Below the pieces are notes generated by a model. It was not told the origin of the DNA. It searched no databases and worked only from the letters and a program-made list of their open reading frames with translations. From NCBI GenBank assembly GCA_003669575.1, contig QWOR01000336.1:1-6143 (forward strand): a stretch of DNA of 6,143 bases. The letters are read 5' to 3'. This DNA is from Planctomycetota bacterium. Lineage in GTDB: Bacteria > Planctomycetota > Planctomycetia > Planctomycetales > Planctomycetaceae. Position numbers and translations under genes: made by a program. Of the stretch, positions 1 to 6,143 are shown one piece after another; within the stretch, counting starts at the first letter, position 1, and every line of letters starts with the position of its first letter.

Positions 1-2
1 CG

Positions 3-524
3 AATACAAATGCGCGTCAGGCGACCCGCATGTGGACGTTGGCGCAGCCGACGGTTTCCGCCTATGTGGCTTCTGTCGTGCGCGATAATGCTGAGCGCGA
101 CGACTTGCTCCAGGAGGTCGCTGTCTCGGTCATTGAATCGTTTGATCGGTATGACTCTGACCGTCCGTTTGTGGGATGGGCTCTGGGAATCGCCCATAAC
201 CACGTCAAACAGTATTTCCATCGAGTCAAACGCGACCGCCGCGTCTTCGACCTTCACACGATTTCAGCCATTACCGACGCCTTTGCAAGGGTTTCGGAAG
301 CCCAGACAGAGCAGTTGGACCATCTCCGGGATTGCCTGGGAGCACTCGATGGTCGGTCGAAAGAAATGTGCGACCTGCGTTATCGCAATGACTTTAAGCC
401 CGCTGCGATTGCTCAAACCATGGGAATGACGGCGAATTCGGTGGCCAAGGCATTGCAGCGGATTCGTACTCAGTTGAGAAACTGCATGGCACGGAAGTCC
501 ACGTGGAGGGATGCGACCGCATGA
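3..524 (+). CDS. ECF-type RNA polymerase sigma factor, 5' end outside the window
   Basis: A sigma-70 family factor of the small extracytoplasmic-function (region 2 plus region 4) type, which would direct RNA polymerase to a dedicated promoter set. The reading frame is open to the window edge, and the residues before the ATG at 30 (NTNARQATR) run smoothly into sigma region 2, so the true start lies upstream and the ATG at 30 is internal. Counting from that ATG, region 2 covers about residues 5-70, with the DDLLQEV core-binding motif at 24-30 and RPFVGWALGIAHN at 45-57, the part that contacts the -10 element. Region 4 covers about 98-152, with a helix-turn-helix around KPAAIAQTMGMTANSVAKAL that would read the -35 element. 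The stop overlaps the next start (ATGA, 521-524), so this gene and its membrane partner are translationally coupled. It resembles the sigma subfamily abundant in Rhodopirellula and Verrucomicrobia; the assignment to sigma factors is firm, the regulon is unknown. Confidence 0.93.
   Translation, partial: NTNARQATRMWTLAQPTVSAYVASVVRDNAERDDLLQEVAVSVIESFDRYDSDRPFVGWALGIAHNHVKQYFHRVKRDRRVFDLHTISAITDAFARVSEAQTEQLDHLRDCLGALDGRSKEMCDLRYRNDFKPAAIAQTMGMTANSVAKALQRIRTQLRNCMARKSTWRDATA
505..510 (+). promoter_or_regulatory. Shine-Dalgarno for the anti-sigma-like gene, inside the sigma gene
   Basis: GGAGGG lies 10 nt before the ATG at 521 and within the last codons of the sigma factor gene. It favours the ATG at 521 over the in-frame GTG at 503, which would place this purine tract inside the coding region and leave no good upstream site. 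Confidence 0.6.
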
Positions 525-1537
525 ATCCTCCAGCTCACTCTCTGATTTCCGGCTATCTGGATGAGATGCTCACTTCCGAGGAGGAGGTCATTCTCGCCCG
601 ATGGATCGAGGAATGTCCGGAGAACGCCCAGCGGTTTGCGGAAGAGGCGTTCCTGCATGATCGGTTGCGATCTGAGATCCCCAGCCTGGCGGCGCTGACC
701 CAAGTCGTCGGGGCTGTCGATCCGGTCTCCGCGAAATCGAAATCGCGGCCGCTGTCTCGATCACGCATTGCGCTGATCACAGGCACTCTGGCTGCATTGA
801 TTGCAATTACATCGATGTGGCGCGGGATGATCGGCACACCCGTTGCCGCTGCAACCACGGAATGGAATCGAGTCGTCGCAATCAGTGGCCACCAGACCGA
901 CCGCACGTATCGCATCAAACGCGAGTCAGCCACTCGACTGTCGCCAGTGACGGGAGAGCCAATCCAGATCTCTGGTGACTCAGCCCCTCCGCTCGGTTCG
1001 CCCGGCCCCATCCTGAACGGTGCTCTGCTGTACGTTCGCGGTGGGTCGCAATTCGTGCTGGTTCGAAAAGGTCCGGATGGCGGCAAGTACGTCTCCGGGT
1101 TTAACGGAGATTACTCCTGGGACGTGCGCCCTGGTTCACCCGTCCGTGTCAGCACGAACGAGACAGGATTCCGGCATGGCGTGCCTGGGCAGGGGGACTC
1201 GGTCCCGCTGACCAGCATACATGATGGACTGGAAAGCCTGGGCTCTGCCTACAACATTGCGCTTCGCCCCGAAGAAGGCGGCGTTGGACGGTCGTTTATC
1301 CGTGTGCTGATCGCTGAAAGAAAGTCACCAGAGCACGATGGTCCCCGCCGGGTCGAAATCACTTACTCAGTGAACAGCGGGCTGATCCGGCAGTTGCGAT
1401 TGGTCGACCTGCCTCGTGAAAACGGAATTCAGATCACTGTTCTTCTGACTCTGATCGAAGAACGTGATCTGGGCCCCGACTTCTTCGAGCACGAATCTCA
1501 CCATGATCCGGGGATGGGGATTCAATTCGAAGAGTAG
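521..1537 (+). CDS. Anti-sigma-like single-pass membrane protein with LolA/RseB-like extracytoplasmic domain
   Basis: A 338-aa protein that probably holds the upstream sigma factor inactive at the membrane and responds to an envelope signal. Seen: residues 1-52 form a soluble helical region (LISGYLDEMLTSEEE, then PENAQRFAEEAFLHDRLR) of the kind found at the N-terminus of planctomycete FecR/anti-sigma-like proteins; it lacks the HxxxCxxC zinc motif. A basic stretch (KSKSRPLSRSR, 72-82) precedes one membrane segment at about 83-99, giving a cytoplasmic N-terminus and an external C-terminus. Residues 110-338 are rich in beta strands, with FVLVRKGPDGG, FNGDYSWDV and a closing VEITYSVNSGLIRQLRL...DFFEHE pattern that recalls LolA and the RseB sensor of the sigma-E system. 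The protein ends with the His-rich HESHHDPG. It overlaps the sigma gene by 4 nt, so the two are probably made in a fixed ratio. Anti-sigma function is inferred from position and topology; the LolA/RseB fold is a pattern judgement. An alternative is a FecR-like regulator. Confidence 0.75.
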   Translation: MNPPAHSLISGYLDEMLTSEEEVILARWIEECPENAQRFAEEAFLHDRLRSEIPSLAALTQVVGAVDPVSAKSKSRPLSRSRIALITGTLAALIAITSMWRGMIGTPVAAATTEWNRVVAISGHQTDRTYRIKRESATRLSPVTGEPIQISGDSAPPLGSPGPILNGALLYVRGGSQFVLVRKGPDGGKYVSGFNGDYSWDVRPGSPVRVSTNETGFRHGVPGQGDSVPLTSIHDGLESLGSAYNIALRPEEGGVGRSFIRVLIAERKSPEHDGPRRVEITYSVNSGLIRQLRLVDLPRENGIQITVLLTLIEERDLGPDFFEHESHHDPGMGIQFEE

Positions 1538-1656
1538 GGCAGCGTTCATCGATCGCAGCCACAACAGCAGTCACCATCAAGTCTCAAGTCGAAGCATTAC
1601 GAGGCGTTCGCCTCTTCCCAAAAGCGATTTTGTCACTTTTTCTCACTCTCTCAACT

Positions 1657-1660
1657 GGAG
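1657..1660 (+). promoter_or_regulatory. Shine-Dalgarno of the DUF1559 gene
   Basis: GGAG sits 6 nt before the ATG at 1667 and supports that start over the second in-frame ATG at 1673. The rest of the 129-bp gap after the anti-sigma-like gene is pyrimidine-rich close to the start; I see no convincing sigma-70 promoter there, so transcription may come from upstream or from an alternative sigma factor. Confidence 0.6.
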
Positions 1661-1666
1661 AACAAT

Positions 1667-2794
<1,128 letters not shown>

Positions 2795-2846
2795 TCGTTC
2801 TCAGTGGTTCCGAAACCAGGATCTGAGTCGAGACGAGGGACATAGC

Positions 2847-2886
2847 ACGCTGCGCCATACTCCCGTGTGGCGCAGCGTTTCTTTTC
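2847..2886 (+). terminator. Intrinsic terminator after the DUF1559 gene
   Basis: Two 14-nt arms, ACGCTGCGCCATAC (2847-2860) and GTGTGGCGCAGCGT (2865-2878), pair over their full length with one G-T wobble around a TCCC loop. They are followed by TTCTTTTC (2879-2886). The GC-rich stem and T-rich tail make this a convincing rho-independent terminator. It lies 52 bp after the DUF1559 stop codon and 81 bp before the lipoprotein start. Confidence 0.9.
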
Positions 2887-2896
2887 GTCCGCGGTC

Positions 2897-2930
2897 GCCT
2901 CAGTCATGTCCTGCAGCTGCCTCAATCATG
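2897..2930 (+). repeat. Two 12-bp direct repeats spaced 22 bp apart
   Basis: GCCTCAGTCATG (2897-2908) and GCCTCAATCATG (2919-2930) match at 11 of 12 positions and start 22 bp apart, which puts them on the same face of the helix, about two turns apart. They lie between the terminator and the lipoprotein gene and could be an operator or a pair of activator sites. No third copy is visible in the next period. Chance is possible for a repeat this short. Confidence 0.4.
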
Positions 2931-2932
2931 AT

Positions 2933-2955
2933 GCTCATCGTGAGCTTGGAGAGAG
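2933..2955 (+). promoter_or_regulatory. Small hairpin adjoining the lipoprotein ribosome binding site
   Basis: GCTCA-TCG-TGAGC (2933-2945) can form a 5-bp stem with a 3-nt loop. Two nucleotides later comes the purine tract GGAGAGAG (2948-2955), whose GGAG core is 8 nt from the ATG at 2960. The tract decides the start codon, because the longer in-frame alternative (GTG at 2867) lies inside the terminator stem. Whether the hairpin has any effect on translation is unknown. Confidence 0.45.
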
Positions 2956-2959
2956 TGGA

Positions 2960-3424
2960 ATGGAAATGCGACAACTTCTGAGGTATCGCTGGATTTGTCT
3001 CGTACTGATGTTTTGCTGTACCGGGTGCGGTCGTCGTGACACAGGAGTTCTGACGGTCCCCGTGAACGGCATGCTGCTTGTCGACGGTCAACCGGTGGAA
3101 GGGGTCAGCGTGATGTGCATCGCGGCTGACGCCAAGCCCGACCCGGCGGGAATCTATCCCATCGAGGCCTCGTGTCAGACCGGATTAGACGGAGGCTTCT
3201 CCCTAAGCAAGTTCAGCGAGAAGGCTGGGCTTCCCGTGGGTGAATACGTGCTGACATTCGTGTGGTTGAAGATGGTGGACTCACCTCAATCATCGCTGGC
3301 CGACAAGGACTACCTCAACAAGCTTTACAACACCGTTAAGAAGGCACCGCACAAGTTTAAGGTCGTGGAAGGTGCGGACATCAATCTGGGCGAGATCAAA
3401 TTGGCGTCCAAGAAACAGAAGTAA
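2960..3424 (+). CDS. Small lipoprotein with carboxypeptidase-regulatory-like domain
   Basis: A 154-aa predicted lipoprotein, probably anchored on the periplasmic face or at the outer membrane. Seen: MEMRQLLRYR supplies the positive charge, WICLVLMFCC the hydrophobic core, and C20-T21-G22-C23 a lipobox, with C23 as the likely lipidated cysteine; Cys at position -3 is unusual, as Leu is the norm. Residues 29-102 show the planctomycete version of the carboxypeptidase-regulatory/transthyretin-like beta-sandwich: VNGMLLVDGQPVEGVSV, then QTGLDGGFSLS, then GLPVGEYVLTF. The tail (HKFKVVEGADINLGEIKL) is the usual final strand pair. Such lipoproteins commonly sit beside DUF1559 genes in planctomycetes, which suggests a shared surface role, but no ligand or partner is known to me. 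The start at 2960 is chosen for its ribosome binding site and because it gives a clean signal peptide; ATG at 2966 is a close alternative. The terminator upstream suggests its own promoter or read-through. Confidence 0.85.
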   Translation: MEMRQLLRYRWICLVLMFCCTGCGRRDTGVLTVPVNGMLLVDGQPVEGVSVMCIAADAKPDPAGIYPIEASCQTGLDGGFSLSKFSEKAGLPVGEYVLTFVWLKMVDSPQSSLADKDYLNKLYNTVKKAPHKFKVVEGADINLGEIKLASKKQK

Positions 3425-3454
3425 ATCAGGGACCTGTCGGGTGAAACCCCTCGC

Positions 3455-3486
3455 CTGCTCTCAGATCGACCGAGAAGATCGAGCAG
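3455..3486. terminator. Possible hairpin terminator between convergent genes
   Basis: CTGCTC (3455-3460) with GATC (3464-3467) can pair with GATC (3477-3480) and GAGCAG (3481-3486), leaving a TCA bulge and a 9-nt loop. It sits in the 104-bp gap between the stop codons of the lipoprotein and phosphodiesterase genes and could serve both strands, but neither side carries a T tract. The call is therefore weak, and termination here may be rho-dependent. Confidence 0.3.
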
Positions 3487-3528
3487 ACGTGAGCTGGCCG
3501 CAGCACGGTGTACGCCTTGAAGGCAAAC

Positions 3529-4620
3529 CTATCCACGCTTGAGATCATGGATGAAGTGAACCGTTAAATCCGGGAAGTCACTGAACGCCCCATCGACACC
3601 GAGTTGGGTAAACAGCACGTCGTGTAATTCATCCAGCGAAGTGACCTGCTTCGGCAGGTCGTCCGCGCGGATCGTCCAGGGATGTACCCGCAGCTGGTGT
3701 TTATGCGCTGCCTCGACCAGAGGAGACGTTCGCACGAATCCATCGGGCTCGCGTGACAGAATCAGATGGCCCAGGGCGGGGCCGACACCATCGGCATACT
3801 CGCGGACCTGTTCGAGTTCTTTTTCCAGGTCGGTCACTCGTCCCGCTTTGACGAGCTCGATCCATTTGTCCTCACCCAGAAGCTGGATTACGGGCATCCG
3901 GCATCCCAACTCTGATTTCAGTCGGCGTGTTTCGATTGGCTCAAAGCATTGGATAAAGACCTGCGATGGATTCCGGTCCCAGCCAGTTTTGGAGATCGTG
4001 TCGAGTACGATCTTGGAGATGTCCTGGCCCGCCTCGCGATGAAATCTCGGTTGTTTCAGCTCGGTATAGATGCCGGCGGTCCGGCCCGTGCTGAAATTCA
4101 GGCCCGCGATGAATTCCAGTTCTTCCTGCAAAGAGGGAATCGAAAACCGCGATTGATTGACCGGGAAGCGACCCGGGTAGACGGCCTTGCCGGTGGCGGG
4201 CTGGAAGCGTTCGCTCGCTCGCAGCTGTTGCACTTCGTCCCAGGTGAAGTCGATCGCGTAAAAGCGGCCGTCCTCCCGGTGCCTGCCGGGGAACTTGCGA
4301 GCCACATCACTCACCGTGTCGAGGTGAATGTCATGCAGCACAATGGGCACTCCGTCGCGGGTCAGTACGACATCTTGTTCCAGGAAATCAGACCCAACCG
4401 CGTGGGCATAGGCCTTCGCCTCGAGTGTATGCTCGGGCAGGTATCCCGAGGCTCCCCGATGAGCGATCACAATAGGGCGGGTAGAGGGCATGAGTGGGGG
4501 CACAGTGCAATCAGTCACAGAGGGGAAGAGTTCGTCCGCGAAGGCACCATAACTCGCGTGATTCATTCCGAACAGGTCTTGTGAACTGGCTGATATGGCA
4601 GTCTCTGGTTCAGATGGCAT
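3529..4620 (-). CDS. glpQ: Glycerophosphodiester phosphodiesterase, GlpQ type
   Basis: Hydrolyses glycerophosphodiesters (deacylated phospholipids) to sn-glycerol 3-phosphate and an alcohol, supplying carbon and phosphate. The 363-aa product matches the GlpQ subfamily almost end to end. Seen, numbered from the ATG at 4620: HRGASGYLPEHT with H54-R55 and E63, LEQDVVLTRDG with E81 and D83, LHD with H96, IYTELK with E187, IQCFE around 223-227, VHPWTIR with H313, and a closing DGAFSDFPD. H54 and H96 correspond to the general acid/base histidines; E81, D83 and E187 to the calcium ligands of the TIM-barrel family. Family members are usually exported, yet the roughly 45 residues before the catalytic domain are polar and show no signal peptide, so it may be cytoplasmic or the start may be wrong. 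Other in-frame starts are GTG 4635, ATG 4566 and ATG 4491. AGGTGA, 11 nt upstream, weakly favours 4620. It is divergent from the propeller gene and convergent with the lipoprotein gene. Confidence 0.93.
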   Translation of the reverse strand: MPSEPETAISASSQDLFGMNHASYGAFADELFPSVTDCTVPPLMPSTRPIVIAHRGASGYLPEHTLEAKAYAHAVGSDFLEQDVVLTRDGVPIVLHDIHLDTVSDVARKFPGRHREDGRFYAIDFTWDEVQQLRASERFQPATGKAVYPGRFPVNQSRFSIPSLQEELEFIAGLNFSTGRTAGIYTELKQPRFHREAGQDISKIVLDTISKTGWDRNPSQVFIQCFEPIETRRLKSELGCRMPVIQLLGEDKWIELVKAGRVTDLEKELEQVREYADGVGPALGHLILSREPDGFVRTSPLVEAAHKHQLRVHPWTIRADDLPKQVTSLDELHDVLFTQLGVDGAFSDFPDLTVHFIHDLKRG

Positions 4621-4646
4621 CGGATACGCGATCACCTGAAAGTCGA

Positions 4647-4688
4647 TGAAGTGATAACACTCAGCCGATTGAAAATCCCGTCACTTCA
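4647..4688. repeat. Inverted repeat in the divergent intergenic region
   Basis: TGAAGTGA (4647-4654) and TCACTTCA (4681-4688) are perfect 8-bp inverted copies separated by 26 bp, between the divergent phosphodiesterase and propeller genes. The position suits a shared operator, though it could also be a weak hairpin or chance. It does not look like a Pho box. Confidence 0.35.
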
Positions 4689-4702
4689 CTGACAGTCGAA
4701 GA

Positions 4703-4731
4703 TTGATCTCGTATCATGCGGACTTGATATT
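4703..4731 (+). promoter_or_regulatory. Possible sigma-70-type promoter for the propeller gene
   Basis: TTGATC (4703-4708) and GATATT (4726-4731) are separated by 17 bp, each matching 4 of 6 consensus positions. Transcription would begin near 4738 and give a leader of about 20 nt that contains the ribosome binding site. The match is modest, and planctomycete promoter consensus is poorly defined. Confidence 0.3.
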
Positions 4732-4743
4732 CCGGATTCTCCC

Positions 4744-4750
4744 GCAGGAG
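4744..4750 (+). promoter_or_regulatory. Shine-Dalgarno of the propeller gene
   Basis: GCAGGAG lies 9 nt before the ATG at 4760. It fixes that start over the in-frame TTG at 4703, and the resulting protein begins directly with a signal peptide. Confidence 0.7.
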
Positions 4751-4759
4751 TGCTTGTCC

Positions 4760-5911
4760 ATGTTCGCTCTACTTCGACATCGAGTTTGCCGGTCTCTGCT
4801 GGCACTGAGTGTGCTGGCTGTCTCGGGTGTTCGCACTTCGGCCGAGGACAGTTTCGTGTCGTTGTCCCCGCTCAATAAGCTGAATCAGGCTGCCGTGGTG
4901 AAGTCGGAATTCCTGTACGACAAAGCCTCCTTTCCAGAGGTCCACGCCTCGACGATTGCCGAGACGCCCAAAGGGTTGATCTGCTCGTTCTTCGGGGGGC
5001 CATATGAAAAGCACCCCGATGTCGGAATCTGGGTGACGCGTCAGCAGAAGGACGGAGCATGGTCCGCTCCCGTGGAGGTCGCCAATGGCATTCAGCACAA
5101 GACGCTGCGGTATCCCTGCTGGAATCCCGTGCTGTTCCAGTTCCCCGATGGTCCGCTCCAGCTGTATTACAAGGTCGGCCCCACGCCCGACACCTGGTGG
5201 GGCATGCTGATGGAGTCCAGTGACAGCGGAGCGACCTGGTCCCGGCCGGTTCGCCTTCCCGCGACGATCGATGGACCTGTGAAAAACAAACCGATCCTGC
5301 TCAAGGATGGGGCGTTGCTGTGTCCATCGTCTTCGGAGAATGATGGCTGGCGAGTTCACTTTGAAATCACCCGTGACAAGGGCCTGACCTGGGAGCGAAT
5401 TGGTCCGGTGAACTCCAAAGAAGAATTCGGGGCGATCCAGCCGACTGTCATGGTCCATCCGAATGGCGACCTGCAGGCATTCTCCCGGACCCAGCAGATG
5501 GTCGTGACGACCACCACCTCGAAGGACGGTGGCCAGACCTGGAGTCCGATGAAGCGGACCGAGCTGCCGAATCCCAACTCGGGTTTTGACATTGTGACTC
5601 TCGCCGAAGGCGGGAACGTGCTGATTTACAACCACACCCAGCGGAATGTCGGCGAGCCGAAGTATCGCAACATGCTCAACATCGCCCTGACTGATGATGG
5701 CGAACACTGGAAGGCTGCTCTCGTGCTGGAAAACAGCCCATTTGAGTACTCCTACCCCTGTATCATCCAGACGAAGGACGGCCTCGTTCACGCTCTTTAC
5801 ACCTGGCGCCGGGAGAAGGTGAAACACGTCGTCATCGATCCCAAGAAGCTCAAGACCGAACCGATCGTGAATGGCATTTGGCCCGGCCTGCCCCGCGCTG
5901 GCAAGGAATAG
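4760..5911 (+). CDS. Secreted BNR/Asp-box beta-propeller protein, sialidase-like
   Basis: A 383-aa exported protein, probably a six-bladed beta-propeller glycan-active enzyme of the BNR_2/sialidase-like group. Seen: a signal peptide (MFALLRHRVCRSLLALSVLAVSG) with likely cleavage near RTSA-ED at residue 28. Three good Asp boxes (S/T-x-D-x-G-x-T-W) occur at 153-160 (SSDSGATW), 204-211 (TRDKGLTW) and 254-261 (SKDGGQTW), and a degenerate one at 310-317 (LTDDGEHW). Asp boxes mark turns in the propeller blades and are not catalytic. Conserved-looking stretches include YPCWNPVLF (118-126), WWGM (146-149), GPVKNKPIL (172-180), FGAIQPTV (223-230) and YSYPCIIQTKDGLVHALYTW (330-349). R243 and R303 may correspond to two of the sialidase arginine triad, but the N-terminal FRIP-type motif is not there: the equivalent region reads FPEVHAS (58-64). 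Automated annotation would probably say exo-alpha-sialidase; I would not claim sialic acid as substrate. The gene is divergent from the phosphodiesterase gene. Confidence 0.83.
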   Translation: MFALLRHRVCRSLLALSVLAVSGVRTSAEDSFVSLSPLNKLNQAAVVKSEFLYDKASFPEVHASTIAETPKGLICSFFGGPYEKHPDVGIWVTRQQKDGAWSAPVEVANGIQHKTLRYPCWNPVLFQFPDGPLQLYYKVGPTPDTWWGMLMESSDSGATWSRPVRLPATIDGPVKNKPILLKDGALLCPSSSENDGWRVHFEITRDKGLTWERIGPVNSKEEFGAIQPTVMVHPNGDLQAFSRTQQMVVTTTTSKDGGQTWSPMKRTELPNPNSGFDIVTLAEGGNVLIYNHTQRNVGEPKYRNMLNIALTDDGEHWKAALVLENSPFEYSYPCIIQTKDGLVHALYTWRREKVKHVVIDPKKLKTEPIVNGIWPGLPRAGKE

Positions 5912-5939
5912 GGTGGGAGAAGACACTCCGGGTCTCCTC

Positions 5940-5968
5940 TCGTCAAAACAACCCAGGCTTCCTATATT
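5940..5968 (+). promoter_or_regulatory. Possible promoter before the truncated right-end gene
   Basis: TCGTCA (5940-5945) and TATATT (5963-5968) lie 17 bp apart in the 121-bp gap after the propeller gene. The -10-like box is a reasonable match, the -35-like box a weak one. The gene at 6033 may instead be read from the propeller gene, as I see no good terminator between them. Confidence 0.25.
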
Positions 5969-6020
5969 AACTATGTGGGTGGTGGCCAGTGAGTTGTTTG
6001 GCCCGGAGTTTCTGCTCGGA

Positions 6021-6025
6021 TGAGG
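6021..6025 (+). promoter_or_regulatory. Shine-Dalgarno of the right-end gene
   Basis: TGAGG ends 7 nt before the ATG at 6033. Its TGA is also an in-frame stop, so no longer start is possible for this gene. Confidence 0.5.
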
Positions 6026-6032
6026 TCCAGAC

Positions 6033-6143
6033 ATGCACTCAGGGCACAGATTGGTTCTGCTGCTGGCTGGAGTCGTCTCGTTCGTTCTGAACGTCCCGGT
6101 TTGGGGAACAGAGGCCCCGTTGTCGGCCTTGGAATCACCCCCA
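6033..6143 (+). CDS. N-terminus of an exported protein, cut by the window end
   Basis: Thirty-seven codons run open to the window edge from an ATG with a ribosome binding site 7 nt upstream. The translation begins MHSGHRLVLLLAGVVSFVLN and continues VPVWGTEAPLSALESPP, a basic start, a hydrophobic core of about 13 residues and a likely signal peptidase site near VWG or TEA. It is therefore a secreted or periplasmic protein. Too little is present to name a family. It follows the propeller gene on the same strand, 121 bp downstream, and might share its pathway. Confidence 0.65.
   Translation, partial: MHSGHRLVLLLAGVVSFVLNVPVWGTEAPLSALESPP

Noticed and set aside
10..429. A 139-codon plus-strand frame overlapping the sigma factor gene
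   Set aside because: It is out of frame with the sigma factor, whose conserved regions 2 and 4 cover the same bases; the product is rich in Arg and Ser with no domain.
1601..1614. GAGGC-GTTC-GCCTC hairpin after the anti-sigma-like gene, as a terminator
   Set aside because: The stem is only 5 bp and the T-rich stretches come more than 10 nt later, so it does not fit an intrinsic terminator.
2867..2959. A longer lipoprotein beginning at GTG 2867
   Set aside because: That start lies within the 3' arm of the terminator, has no ribosome binding site, and would bury the lipoprotein signal peptide behind 31 extra residues.
3514..3524. GCCTTGAAGGC hairpin before the phosphodiesterase stop codon
   Set aside because: It allows only a 4-bp stem with a 3-nt loop and has no T tract on either strand.
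3949..4584. A 211-codon open frame on the plus strand opposite the phosphodiesterase gene
   Set aside because: The minus strand encodes a full GlpQ-like enzyme across the same stretch, and the plus-strand product shows no motif.
5914..5936. Imperfect hairpin (GAGAAGAC with GTCTCCTC) after the propeller gene
   Set aside because: It contains a mismatch in an 8-bp stem and lacks a T tract, so it is not supported as a terminator.
5973..6023. A 16-codon upstream frame just before the right-end gene
   Set aside because: It has no ribosome binding site and no recognisable leader-peptide pattern; a frame this short is expected by chance.
4769..6034. A 421-codon open frame on the minus strand opposite the propeller gene
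   Set aside because: It is antisense to a well-supported gene with signal peptide and Asp boxes, and its translation has no recognisable domain. Long antisense frames are common opposite GC-rich coding DNA.

Overview
The window looks like chromosomal DNA of a planctomycete, most likely from the order Planctomycetales. The inference rests on family content: an ECF-type sigma factor followed by an anti-sigma-like membrane protein, a DUF1559 prepilin-like protein with an H-X9-DG tail motif, a small lipoprotein with a carboxypeptidase-regulatory-like fold, and a secreted BNR/Asp-box 'sialidase-like' protein. All of these are abundant in that phylum. The composition is moderately GC-rich and I see no abrupt change in it. 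No RNA gene, insertion sequence, phage gene or CRISPR array was found.

Layout. (1) The left edge to 1537, plus strand, holds the 3' part of an ECF sigma factor gene that starts before the window. It overlaps by 4 nt (ATGA) a 338-aa single-pass membrane protein with an anti-sigma-like N-terminus and an extracytoplasmic domain that resembles LolA/RseB folds. (2) 1667-2794, plus strand, encodes a DUF1559 pseudopilin-like protein, followed by a strong intrinsic terminator at 2847-2886. (3) 2960-3424, plus strand, encodes a 154-aa lipoprotein. Its leader holds two near-identical 12-bp direct repeats 22 bp apart and a small hairpin beside the ribosome binding site. (4) 3529-4620, minus strand, encodes a GlpQ-type glycerophosphodiester phosphodiesterase, convergent with the lipoprotein gene. 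(5) A 139-bp divergent intergenic region (4621-4759) contains an inverted repeat and a possible promoter. (6) 4760-5911, plus strand, encodes a secreted Asp-box beta-propeller protein. (7) 6033 to the right edge is the first 37 codons of another exported protein, cut by the window end.

How the genes may work together. The sigma factor and its overlapping partner form a plausible envelope-sensing regulatory pair. The pseudopilin and the lipoprotein are a pairing often seen in planctomycetes and probably act at the cell surface, but the terminator between them argues that they are not simply co-transcribed. The phosphodiesterase and the propeller protein look like scavenging enzymes, for glycerophosphodiesters and for glycans respectively. 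No link between them beyond a shared divergent promoter region is evident. I found no clearly novel system. The items most worth checking are the sensor fused to the anti-sigma-like protein, the sialidase-like protein that lacks the usual N-terminal arginine motif, and the repeat-bearing leader of the lipoprotein gene.
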